Source: an uncultured Lachnospiraceae bacterium (GTDB lineage Bacteria; Bacillota; Clostridia; Lachnospirales; Lachnospiraceae). Taken from it: a DNA stretch of 64,000 nt. A program made the position numbers and the translations under genes. The stretch is from positions 36,469 to 100,468 of the forward strand of contig CANRFJ010000010.1 of the NCBI GenBank assembly GCA_947629865.1, written 5' to 3'. Below, piece after piece: positions 50,696 through 59,099 of this stretch. Below the pieces are notes generated by a model that saw only the letters and a program-made list of their open reading frames with translations, searched no databases and was not told where the DNA came from. Every line of letters starts with the position of its first letter. The stretch's first letter is position 1.

Positions 50696-51574
50696 TCAGA
50701 TTGATAGTACCTCCCGTCCAGTCATATTTAGAAAATTATTGAGGTAAGTTTCCCAATCTTTCATATACATAGGAATGTGCCTGCGAGCCTGATCCTCTGC
50801 AAAGTCCAGATACATGGTAACAACTCTGTTTAACTCCTGTATTTCATCTTCGTTGAGATAATTTTTTGCAATATCCACATCTTTCTTTCGGACTTTTGCC
50901 CCTTCAAAAGCGGTTAATCCCATATTGTTTTTTGTTGCATCTGCTCTTTGCATAATAACTTCTGCCGCAGTATGTCCATGTACTCCGTAATGAATTTTGT
51001 TTTGTACTGTTTTGAAAAATAACTCTGCCTCTTTATCATTGCTGGAATAATCAATGGATGTTTTGTATATATCACAAATCTTCTGATAAAATCTTTTTTC
51101 GGAAGTCCTGATTTCACGAATTCGTTCTAATAATTCGTCAAAATAGTCTTCTCCAAACGGTTTTGGATTTTTGAGACGTTCGTCGTCCATGGCAAATCCC
51201 TTGCGGGAATATTCCTCTAATATATGGGTAGCCCAATTTCTAAAATGCATTCCCACATTGGATCGGACACGGTACCCGATGGCGAGAATCATTTTGAAAT
51301 TATAATGTTTTTTCTTCCTTTTAATCTTTCTTTTTCCCTCTGTTTGAACTTGTAAGAATTCCTTACAAGTTGAAAGTTCATCTAATTCCCCATCGGCATA
51401 AATATTGCGGATATGCATGGTTATGTTTTGGGGAGTTGTATTGTACAGTTTGGCAAGAGCAGACTGATTCATCCAAATATCATTATTTTGAAAAAATACG
51501 TCAATTCTGGTATCGCCTTTTTCTGTCTGGTAAATAAGGATATCTCCCAACTCCATCGTTTTGTTATTCTCCAT
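50696..51574 (-). CDS. rhuM: RhuM family protein
   Basis: 292 residues. The N-terminal domain (DTRIDVFFQNNDIWMNQSALAKLYNTT) and then the RhuM signature KHYNFKMILAIGYRVRSNVG and FRNWATHILEEY are clear. The C-terminal half is helical, including KTVQNKIHYGVHGHTAAEVI. RhuM proteins, named from a Salmonella island, occur in many mobile regions; function is uncertain. The gene is clearly AT-richer than its neighbours, in line with transfer. ATG on the minus strand at 51574 with GAGGGAGGAG upstream. A longer frame to 51664 lacks a ribosome binding site. Confidence 0.9.
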   Translation of the reverse strand: MENNKTMELGDILIYQTEKGDTRIDVFFQNNDIWMNQSALAKLYNTTPQNITMHIRNIYADGELDELSTCKEFLQVQTEGKRKIKRKKKHYNFKMILAIGYRVRSNVGMHFRNWATHILEEYSRKGFAMDDERLKNPKPFGEDYFDELLERIREIRTSEKRFYQKICDIYKTSIDYSSNDKEAELFFKTVQNKIHYGVHGHTAAEVIMQRADATKNNMGLTAFEGAKVRKKDVDIAKNYLNEDEIQELNRVVTMYLDFAEDQARRHIPMYMKDWETYLNNFLNMTGREVLSI

Positions 51575-51862
51575 CCAACTCCTCCCTCTTGTCTTTTCCT
51601 CTGCTTTTATAAACATTGTATTGATTCTTGCTTTCTCATTTGTCAGCATAAAACTGAACATCATCTGTATTGCAGTAACAGCGAATGTTTCTTAAAAAGG
51701 TTTATGTTTGGCGCCTCACATATATATAATTGAATTTCGTTGTAAATATATCATTATCGTAGCAGACAAGGCAAATAACGTCAATCATTACTTTCGATAT
51801 TGATTCGCCTTTTGAAAAGTAAAAGAAATATCCTTTAGAACGAGAACCTCATTAAGTGACAG
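51575..51862. other. AT-rich intergenic region between rhuM and the transglutaminase-like gene
   Basis: A gap of 387 bp in total to the next start. This part holds the upstream region of rhuM on the minus strand, with several TATATA runs near 51720-51732 but no promoter I can place with confidence. No ORF with a ribosome binding site is seen. Confidence 0.5.
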
Positions 51863-51891
51863 TTGTGCAATGCGGACTAATCTGTTATAAT
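51863..51891 (+). promoter_or_regulatory. Sigma-A promoter of the transglutaminase-like gene
   Basis: TTGTGC (51863-51868), a 17-bp spacer and TATAAT (51886-51891), about 70 bp before the start codon. Confidence 0.75.
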
Positions 51892-51961
51892 TTAATAAAT
51901 AAAATGAAATGTGATTATGTCGAAATCAATGGTAAATGTCAGGACAGAAAGAGGGGGAGAT

Positions 51962-52891
51962 ATGGGAAGAAGACGAAGGGAAGTCGGGCGGATTCTCTGC
52001 CTGGCTCTGGCAGCCGCACTTGGTTTTGGCACACCGGCTCAGGCGGAGACGGGCGGCGTCTCCGGCGATCGGACAAGGCAGACGGAGGGGGCGGCGGCGG
52101 ACAGACTTCCGGCGCTCACGGAGAAACAACTGTACCGGATTATGTCGGAAAAATTTATGCAGAGAAAAAAAGAGTTTTCCGTCCCCTGTCAGCACACAAA
52201 GGCGGTGTCCTCTGTCGTAAACCGCATCAACAGCGGCGTGGACGCCCGATTCTACAGCGTATTTTTTGACATGGCGGAGGCGGTGGACGACACGGGCACT
52301 ACAGACGACAGCGACTATCTGTACGGGAATATACGGGAGGTAAATTGTTATTATGCGGACGGGCAGCTGCATTTTTACGGCGTCCTGTACTTTGAGACGA
52401 AGAAGCAGACGAGGGCGGTAAACCGCAGGATAAAAAAGGTGGCCGCCAGGATAAAGCGAAAGGGAAGAAACCGTCTCCAGCGCATAGCGTATGCGTATGA
52501 GTACGTTGTCTCCCGCGTGTACTATGATGACCGGCGCAACTGCAATTACTCCGCTTATGCCGGACTGTATAAGAGGAAGACTGTGTGCAACGGATATGCG
52601 CTCATGATGTATAAGATTCTCATGAAGATGAACATTCCCTGCCGTTTTGTCACGGGTTCTGTGAAGGAGGGGAAGAAGTGGTATCTGCACGCCTGGAATA
52701 TGGTGCAGTTGAGAGGAAAGTGGTACAATCTGGACGCCTGTTTTGATGATGCGGACGACGGCAATGTGTACGGAGATTATTTTCTGAAGACCGATCGGGC
52801 CTACAGGAAAGACCACCGAAAGGATTTCTTCTATCGGGCAAAGTCTTATCGGAGGGCCTATCCCATGGCGGCGAAAAATTATAAATACTGA
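51962..52891 (+). CDS. Secreted transglutaminase-like protein
   Basis: 309 residues. Signal peptide (VGRILCLALAAALGFGTPAQA), then a region of about 110 residues without a recognised domain, and a transglutaminase-core domain with the catalytic triad visible: Cys in RKTVCNGYALMMYKIL, His in WYLHAWNMVQL and Asp in WYNLDACFDD. Such bacterial enzymes are usually proteases or peptidoglycan-related. ATG 51962 behind GAGGGGGAG. Terminated by the hairpin at 52940. Confidence 0.88.
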   Translation: MGRRRREVGRILCLALAAALGFGTPAQAETGGVSGDRTRQTEGAAADRLPALTEKQLYRIMSEKFMQRKKEFSVPCQHTKAVSSVVNRINSGVDARFYSVFFDMAEAVDDTGTTDDSDYLYGNIREVNCYYADGQLHFYGVLYFETKKQTRAVNRRIKKVAARIKRKGRNRLQRIAYAYEYVVSRVYYDDRRNCNYSAYAGLYKRKTVCNGYALMMYKILMKMNIPCRFVTGSVKEGKKWYLHAWNMVQLRGKWYNLDACFDDADDGNVYGDYFLKTDRAYRKDHRKDFFYRAKSYRRAYPMAAKNYKY

Positions 52892-52939
52892 GAGCGCATG
52901 GCGTTTTGCCCTGCGCCGGATGAAATTCTCTGAACGTCA

Positions 52940-52966
52940 AAAGCGGCTCCCAAAAGGAGCCGCTTT
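52940..52966. terminator. Bidirectional terminator
   Basis: AAAGCGGCTCC (52940-52950) with GGAGCCGCTTT (52956-52966), an 11-bp perfect stem with a 5-nt loop CAAAA. The A and T ends let it serve both the plus-strand transglutaminase gene and the convergent minus-strand BIG2 gene. Confidence 0.88.
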
Positions 52967-53015
52967 AATCAATCGTCTCAGGTAATCCGGAGGGCATCGC
53001 CCTGCGCCGAATCGA

Positions 53016-53798
53016 TTACTGCTCGGTGGTAAACCATGTATAACTGTCCTTGCCGGTCTGGATACGGAAGGTAATCGGATCGTACCCTTTATTAATCAAT
53101 ATGGCCTTGCCGCAGGTCACTTTATTGCCGGGCGACAAAACGGTGGTTCCCAGATCGTCAATGGGTTCGAAGAAGAAGCCCCAGTCGAGGTTGCGCATCT
53201 GTCGGGTGGAATTGTCGCCGAAGATATTGTAGTAGTAATTGAAAATATCCTTCGCGTTGACAGTCTGGCTGCCGGACAGATAGCAGATCCGGAATTTGAA
53301 GTAAATATATTCCTGCGTCCGCTCCGGTATGAGGTTCTCCGAATTGGTCTTCGCCATGGCGGCCGCCTCGTCGCCGGAGACAAAGCGGAGCAGTTTGATG
53401 GAAAAGCGCCCGCGCTTTTTACCCTCCTCGTAATAGTTGAAAGTGGTGGTGGTGTAGGCGGATTTCGGATTGGCTTTGGTTCCGCTGGCGGAAGTTTTTT
53501 TCCGGACAGTGACTTTGCAGCGCAGCTTTTTCCCGCCTGTCTTTGCGGTAATCGTGGCGGCGCCGACGGCCTTTGCCTTTACCTTTCCTTTTTTGGAAAC
53601 CGAGGCCACTTTCTTTTTGCTGGAAGTCCACTTCACAGGGGCCGAACTGTTTTTCACCTTTAACTGAAAAGAAGAACCCTTGCTCAGTGAAAGTTTTTTC
53701 TTATTAAGTTTGGGGGCGGCTGCTTGCGCCGTCGCCGCTGTCAGGCAGAAACTGCACAGAGTGGCGAACACAAGAAGCAGCGACAATGTTTTTCTCAT
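53016..53798 (-). CDS. Secreted protein with BIG2 (Ig-like) domain
   Basis: 260 residues. Signal peptide (TLSLLLVFATLCSFCLTAATAQA), BIG2 domain at about 30-100 (KLSLSKGSSFQLKVKN, VASVSKKGKVKAKAVGAATITA), then a C-terminal beta-rich domain with no recognised family (IYFKFRICYLSG, LSPGNKVTCGKAILINKG), similar in style to DUF5067-type Ig-like domains. ATG on the minus strand at 53798 behind GAGGAGG. Its BIG2 domain closely resembles that of the 49507-50529 protein, suggesting a shared cell-surface family. Confidence 0.85.
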   Translation of the reverse strand: MRKTLSLLLVFATLCSFCLTAATAQAAAPKLNKKKLSLSKGSSFQLKVKNSSAPVKWTSSKKKVASVSKKGKVKAKAVGAATITAKTGGKKLRCKVTVRKKTSASGTKANPKSAYTTTTFNYYEEGKKRGRFSIKLLRFVSGDEAAAMAKTNSENLIPERTQEYIYFKFRICYLSGSQTVNAKDIFNYYYNIFGDNSTRQMRNLDWGFFFEPIDDLGTTVLSPGNKVTCGKAILINKGYDPITFRIQTGKDSYTWFTTEQ

Positions 53799-53830
53799 GG
53801 CTTCCTCCTCATAAACTGTACTTTAATGAC

Positions 53831-53859
53831 ATTCTACAATAAATATGTGGAAAATACAA
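53831..53859 (-). promoter_or_regulatory. Sigma-A promoter (minus strand) of the BIG2 gene
   Basis: On the minus strand TTGTAT (53859-53854), a 17-bp spacer and TAGAAT (53836-53831). Confidence 0.75.
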
Positions 53860-53877
53860 GGCAGGAGAAAATTTTTT

Positions 53878-53909
53878 TTGTGGCAATGGGGAGGGATTTA
53901 TGCTAAGAT
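53878..53909 (+). promoter_or_regulatory. Weak candidate promoter of lepA
   Basis: An extended -10 TGCTAAGAT (53901-53909) follows a TTGTGG at 53878 at a longer than ideal distance (20 bp). It lies 41 bp before the lepA start. Confidence 0.4.
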
Positions 53910-53950
53910 AGGAATAGATTTTTTGAGAAGCGGAAAGGAATGTGTTACGG

Positions 53951-55768
53951 ATGTCAGGGACAAAACAGAGCCATATCAGAAATTTTTGTATCATTGCCCA
54001 TATAGACCACGGCAAATCTACGCTGGCCGACCGGATTATAGAGAAGACAGGCCTTCTCACGAGCCGCGAGATGCAGGCACAGGTACTGGACAATATGGAA
54101 CTGGAGAGGGAGAGGGGCATTACGATCAAGTCCCAGGCCGTGCGCCTTGTATATCGGGCGAAGGACGGGGAGGAATATACGTTTAATCTGATTGACACGC
54201 CGGGGCATGTGGATTTCAACTATGAGGTCTCCCGCAGCCTGGCTGCCTGCGAGGGGGCGATTCTCATTGTGGACGCCGCCCAGGGGATCGAGGCGCAGAC
54301 GCTGGCAAACTGTTATCTGGCGATTGATCACGATTTGGAGATTATGCCGGTCATAAATAAAATCGATTTGCCGAGCGCCGAGCCGGAGCGGGTGAAAAAT
54401 GAGATTGAGGACGTCATCGGAATCGAGGCGTCGGACGCGCCTCTTATATCGGCCAAACTGGGGACGAATATCGAAGAAGTGCTGGAGCAGGTGGTGACAA
54501 AGATTCCGGCTCCGGAGGGCGACGAGACGGCTCCCCTCAAGGCGCTGATTTTTGATTCCGTCTATGATTCCTACAAAGGGGTAATTATATTCTGCCGTCT
54601 CTTTGACGGGACGGTCCGAAAGGGAACCAGGATACACATGATGGCTACCGGCATGGAGGAGGAGGTCGTAGAGGTGGGGACATTCGGCGCCGGTCAGTTC
54701 ATTCCCTGCGAGGAGCTCACGGCCGGCATGGTTGGTTACATTACGGCCAGCCTGAAAAATGTGGAGGGAACCCGTGTGGGAGACACGGTCACAGATGCGC
54801 AGAACCCATGCGGGGAAGCGCTTCCCGGCTACAAAAAGGTACTGCCGATGGTGTACTGCGGCCTCTATCCGGCCGACGGCGCCCGCTACCAGGATTTGCG
54901 GGACGCCCTGGAAAAACTTCAGTTGAACGACGCCTCCCTCTATTTTGAGGCAGAGACTTCCGTGGCGCTTGGATTTGGGTTCCGGTGCGGATTCCTGGGG
55001 CTTCTTCATCTGGAGGTCATTCAGGAGAGACTGGAGAGGGAGTACAATCTGGATCTGGTGACGACCGCTCCGGGCGTGGTCTACCGCGTCTACAAGACAA
55101 ATGGCGAGATGGTAGAGGTGACAAATCCGTCGAACCTTCCGGATCCGTCCTCGATCGAGCACATGGAGGAGCCGGTGGTGGAGGCGGAGATCATGGTGAC
55201 GACGGAATTTGTGGGCGCCATTATGAAACTCTGCCAGGAGCGGCGGGGCGTATATATCGGCATGGAATACATGGAGGAGACGAGAGCGCTCTTAAAGTAT
55301 ACGCTGCCGCTGAATGAGATTATTTACGACTTTTTTGATTCGCTCAAGTCCCGCTCGCGCGGATATGCTTCCTTTGACTATGAACTGAAGGGATACGAAC
55401 CGGCGCAGCTCGTGAAACTGGATATTCTGATAAACAGGGAGGAAGTGGACGCCCTTTCCTTTATCGTGCACGAGAGCTCGGCCTATGAGCGTGGCAGAAA
55501 GATGTGCCAGAAACTGAAGAATGAAATTCCCAGACATCTGTTTGAGATTCCGATACAGGCGGCCATCGGCAATAAGATCATCGCCAGGGAAACGGTGAAG
55601 GCCGTGCGGAAGGACGTCCTGGCAAAGTGCTATGGCGGCGATATTTCCCGCAAGAGAAAACTTCTGGAGAAACAGAAGGAAGGAAAGAAACGTATGCGCC
55701 AGATTGGAAGCGTAGAGATTCCACAGAAGGCCTTTATGAGCGTTTTGAAATTAGATGATGAGGACTGA
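53951..55768 (+). CDS. lepA: Elongation factor 4 (LepA)
   Basis: A ribosomal GTPase linked to initiation and elongation under stress. 605 residues: GTPase motifs [29 protein letters not shown] and the LepA C-terminal domain ([22 protein letters not shown]). ATG 53951 chosen; the GTG at 53942 is too close to the AAAGGAA site. It overlaps hemW by 14 bases. Confidence 0.97.
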   Translation: MSGTKQSHIRNFCIIAHIDHGKSTLADRIIEKTGLLTSREMQAQVLDNMELERERGITIKSQAVRLVYRAKDGEEYTFNLIDTPGHVDFNYEVSRSLAACEGAILIVDAAQGIEAQTLANCYLAIDHDLEIMPVINKIDLPSAEPERVKNEIEDVIGIEASDAPLISAKLGTNIEEVLEQVVTKIPAPEGDETAPLKALIFDSVYDSYKGVIIFCRLFDGTVRKGTRIHMMATGMEEEVVEVGTFGAGQFIPCEELTAGMVGYITASLKNVEGTRVGDTVTDAQNPCGEALPGYKKVLPMVYCGLYPADGARYQDLRDALEKLQLNDASLYFEAETSVALGFGFRCGFLGLLHLEVIQERLEREYNLDLVTTAPGVVYRVYKTNGEMVEVTNPSNLPDPSSIEHMEEPVVEAEIMVTTEFVGAIMKLCQERRGVYIGMEYMEETRALLKYTLPLNEIIYDFFDSLKSRSRGYASFDYELKGYEPAQLVKLDILINREEVDALSFIVHESSAYERGRKMCQKLKNEIPRHLFEIPIQAAIGNKIIARETVKAVRKDVLAKCYGGDISRKRKLLEKQKEGKKRMRQIGSVEIPQKAFMSVLKLDDED

Positions 55769-56891
55769 GCGCGCGGGGTTGTACGTCCACATTCCCTTCT
55801 GTGTCAGAAAATGCCGGTATTGCGACTTTTTATCTTTTCCCGCGGGAGACGGGGAGAGACGCGCCTATACGGAAGCTCTTGTGCGGGAGATGGAGAGCTG
55901 GCGGGAGAGGATGTCCGGCCGCCGGTTCGACACGGTCTTTCTCGGAGGAGGTACTCCCTCAGCGTTGGCGATTCCTGAGACGGAGCGGATTTTCGAGGGG
56001 ATAAGAAGGTGCTTTTCGCTGACGGAGGACGCCGAGATAACCGTGGAGTGTAATCCGGGCACAGTCTCAGCCGAAAAACTCCGCCTGTACCGCGAGGCGG
56101 GTGTGAACCGTCTGAGTCTGGGGCTTCAGTCGTCTGTGGCGGAGGAACTGAAAATCCTGGGCAGGATCCATTCCTTTGAGGAGTTCCTGCACAGTTACGA
56201 GATGGCAAGAGAGGCGGGTTTTTCCAATATAAATGTAGATGTGATGTCGGCTGTCCCGCGACAGACCGCAGAGAGTTACGAGGAGACGCTGCGGCGGGTG
56301 ACGGCTCTGTCGCCGGAACATATTTCCTCTTACAGCCTTATAATTGAGGAGGGCACTCCTTTCTTTGAGGAATACGGGGAAAATCCTCCGGTAGATGAGG
56401 AGACAGACCGGCTCATGTATGAGAGGACGAAGGAGATACTCGCCGCGGCCGGCTATGAGCGGTATGAGATTTCCAATTATGCGCGGCCCGGCAGAGAGTG
56501 CCGCCACAATCTGAGGTATTGGCGGCGGGGAGAGTATCTGGGCCTCGGTCTGGGAGCAGCCTCTTTTCTCGGACACAGCCGCTTTTCCAACGAGAGGGAC
56601 TTTTCCGCCTATCTTGCGAAAACGGAGGCCGGAGAACTGCCGGTGGCGGAGACGGAGGAACTGAGTCCGGAGGCCCGGCGCTCGGAATTTATGTATCTGG
56701 GCCTGCGCTGCATGAGCGGCGTATCCCGAACGGAATTTGCCGACTGCTTCGGCGTCTCCATGGAGGATTGTTTTGGAGAGGCAATCCGCAGGTGCGTGAG
56801 GGACGGACTTCTGGAGGAGGAAGGCGGACGGGTGCGGCTGACTGAACGGGGAATCGATGTGAGCAACCGTGTATTTGCGGAATTTATATAA
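55755..56891 (+). CDS. hemW: Radical SAM protein HemW (coproporphyrinogen III oxidase-like)
   Basis: 378 residues. Radical SAM motif [21 protein letters not shown] (CxxxCxxC), [31 protein letters not shown] and IISSYSLI-type motifs. HemW binds heme and probably acts as a heme chaperone; it lies beside lepA in many Firmicutes. The ATG 55755 or 55758 overlaps the lepA end, so translation is probably coupled; no clear ribosome binding site is seen. Confidence 0.94.
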   Translation: MMRTERAGLYVHIPFCVRKCRYCDFLSFPAGDGERRAYTEALVREMESWRERMSGRRFDTVFLGGGTPSALAIPETERIFEGIRRCFSLTEDAEITVECNPGTVSAEKLRLYREAGVNRLSLGLQSSVAEELKILGRIHSFEEFLHSYEMAREAGFSNINVDVMSAVPRQTAESYEETLRRVTALSPEHISSYSLIIEEGTPFFEEYGENPPVDEETDRLMYERTKEILAAAGYERYEISNYARPGRECRHNLRYWRRGEYLGLGLGAASFLGHSRFSNERDFSAYLAKTEAGELPVAETEELSPEARRSEFMYLGLRCMSGVSRTEFADCFGVSMEDCFGEAIRRCVRDGLLEEEGGRVRLTERGIDVSNRVFAEFI

Positions 56892-56923
56892 AATGAGCAG
56901 ATAAATGTAAGGGAGGCATGGCG

Positions 56924-57793
56924 ATGGAGGGCAGTATGGATATGAGAGAAAAGGTGGAGCAGTGTTACCGGCAGCTGCGGCAGAGTGTGGATTTTCAATC
57001 GCAGGACTTCAGGCCGGAGGCGGCTCTGATTCTCGGAAGCGGACTGGGGGCGCTGGCGGACGAGATAGAGACGGAGGCGGTCGTCCCCTATCGGGAGCTG
57101 GAGGGGTTTCCTGTCTCTACGGTGGCCGGACATAAGGGGCGGTTTGTCTTTGGGCGGATCGGCGGGCTGCCCGTTGTGATTATGCAGGGACGGGTGCATT
57201 ACTATGAGGGCTATTCCATGAGCGACGTCGTCCTCCCCGTCCGCGTGATGCGCCGGATGGGAGCGGAGATTTTATTTCTCACCAATGCGGCGGGCGGCGT
57301 GAGCGAAAAACTCGCCCCCGGCGACCTGATGCTTCTCACCGACCAGATCAGTACGTTCGTGCCCTCGCCTCTCATCGGGAAAAATGTGGAGGAGTGGGGG
57401 ACGAGATTTCCGTCCATGGATACTGTCTATGATGAGGGGCTGCGGGAAATAATCCGAGAGACGGCGAGAGAGCACCGGATCCGGCTGCAGGAGGGAATCT
57501 ATCTCCAGACCACAGGGCCCAATTACGAGTCTCCGGCGGAGGTGCGGATGTTTGCCACCCTCGGAGCGGACGCCGTGGGAATGAGCACGACTGTAGAGGC
57601 TATTGCCGCCGTCCATATGGGAATGAGGGTGTGCGGCATCTCCTGTATTACCAACATGGCGGGGGGCGCCAGCGGCAAACCGCTCAGCCATGAGGAGGTC
57701 AGCGAGATTGCGGACAGGACGGCTCCGCTGTTTAAAAAACTGGTGGTATCTTCTCTGGAGAAGATGGCCGGACAGGGAACAGATAACAGATAA
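56924..57793 (+). CDS. punA: Purine nucleoside phosphorylase
   Basis: Phosphorolysis of guanosine and inosine for purine salvage. 289 residues of the trimeric PNP type: ILGSGLGALADEI, GHKGRFVFGRI, MQGRVHYYEGY, LTNAAGGV, TTGPNYESPAEVRM, and SCITNMAGG. ATG 56924 is 7 bases from AAGGGAGG; ATG 56918 is too close. Continues the lepA-hemW unit. Confidence 0.94.
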   Translation: MEGSMDMREKVEQCYRQLRQSVDFQSQDFRPEAALILGSGLGALADEIETEAVVPYRELEGFPVSTVAGHKGRFVFGRIGGLPVVIMQGRVHYYEGYSMSDVVLPVRVMRRMGAEILFLTNAAGGVSEKLAPGDLMLLTDQISTFVPSPLIGKNVEEWGTRFPSMDTVYDEGLREIIRETAREHRIRLQEGIYLQTTGPNYESPAEVRMFATLGADAVGMSTTVEAIAAVHMGMRVCGISCITNMAGGASGKPLSHEEVSEIADRTAPLFKKLVVSSLEKMAGQGTDNR

Positions 57794-57815
57794 CAAGGAC
57801 AGGAGGGAACAGAAG

Positions 57816-59099
57816 ATGCGGATTCGCTTTTACAATGCAAGGATTTTCACCATGCAGGGAAATGACGCTCCCGTGAGGGGCGAACTGCATGTGGAGGACG
57901 ACAGGATATCCTATATCGGGGAGGGAAAAGAGAAGGGGAAAAGTGAACGAGGCGGTCTGTGGGACAGGGAGATTGACTGCGACGGCAATCTGCTGCTGCC
58001 GGGTTTTAAAAATGCCCACACCCATTCGGCAATGACGTTTCTGCGTTCCTACGCCGACGACCTGCCTCTGCAGGAATGGCTGTATGACAGGGTGTTTCCC
58101 ATGGAGGCAAAGCTCACGAAGGAGGATCAGGAGCTGTTGGCGCAGCTTGGGATCCTTGAATATCTTACGAGCGGCATCACGGCCAATTTTGACATGTACC
58201 TGGACAATATGTGCCACGCAGAGGCCTCCCGGGCGCTCGGTTTCCGGACGGTGCTTTGCGGGAGCATGAACGATTTCGGGGGCTCGGTAGCGGAGACCGA
58301 GGAGGAATATTACAAAATCAACGAGGTGTCGCCCCTTGTCTCTTACAGACTCGGATTCCATGCGGAATATACGACGAAAGGGGAGAGCATCGAGGGACTG
58401 GCGGAGCTGGCGCGCAGGCTGAAGGAGCCGGTCTATCTCCATCTGGCTGAGACGAAAAAAGAGGTGGAGGAGTGCTACGGACGGCACCAGATGTCTCCGG
58501 TGAAATATCTGGATTCCGTTGGAATGTTTGAATACGGGGGCGGCGGGTTCCACGGCGTGTGGCTCAACGACGAGGACAGGGAGATCTGTGCTGCGAAGAA
58601 TGTTTCCATCATATCAAATCCGGCTTCCAATGCCAAACTCGCCAGCGGTATCGCCGACCTGTGCGCGCTGCTCGACAAGGGAATCAATGTGGCGCTTGGC
58701 ACGGACGGCCCGGCCAGTAACAACGCCCTGGATATGTTTCGTGAGATGTATCTGGCATCGGTTCTCCCGAAGCTTGCCAGAGAGGACGCGGCGGCTATGG
58801 ACGCGGCGGCAGTCCTGCGAATGGCCACGGTGGGCGGTGCAATCGCCATGGGGCTTTCGGACTGCGACGTGCTGGCCGAGGGAAAGAAAGCCGACATTAT
58901 CATGCTGGATATGCACCGGCCGAATATGCAGCCGGAGAATAATCTGATTAAAAATATCGTTTACAGCGGAAGTAAAGAGAACGTAAAGATGACGATGGTG
59001 GACGGTAAAATCCTGTACGAGGACGGTATGTTTTTCGTGGGACGCGATCCGGAGGAAATCTATCAGAGAGCCAATGCAATCATCAACCGTATGCGCTAG
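57816..59099 (+). CDS. Amidohydrolase family deaminase (MtaD-like)
   Basis: 427 residues. Metal-dependent amidohydrolase of the S-adenosylhomocysteine/5'-methylthioadenosine deaminase or chlorohydrolase group: NAHTHSAMTF (HxH), YLHLAETKKEVEEC, GFHGVWLNDED and LGTDGPASNNALDM (metal Asp). The neighbouring nucleoside phosphorylase supports a purine nucleoside substrate, but this is an inference. ATG at 57816 behind AGGAGGG. Its stop codon overlaps the minus-strand ABC-F stop in a CTAG. Confidence 0.88.
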   Translation: MRIRFYNARIFTMQGNDAPVRGELHVEDDRISYIGEGKEKGKSERGGLWDREIDCDGNLLLPGFKNAHTHSAMTFLRSYADDLPLQEWLYDRVFPMEAKLTKEDQELLAQLGILEYLTSGITANFDMYLDNMCHAEASRALGFRTVLCGSMNDFGGSVAETEEEYYKINEVSPLVSYRLGFHAEYTTKGESIEGLAELARRLKEPVYLHLAETKKEVEECYGRHQMSPVKYLDSVGMFEYGGGGFHGVWLNDEDREICAAKNVSIISNPASNAKLASGIADLCALLDKGINVALGTDGPASNNALDMFREMYLASVLPKLAREDAAAMDAAAVLRMATVGGAIAMGLSDCDVLAEGKKADIIMLDMHRPNMQPENNLIKNIVYSGSKENVKMTMVDGKILYEDGMFFVGRDPEEIYQRANAIINRMR

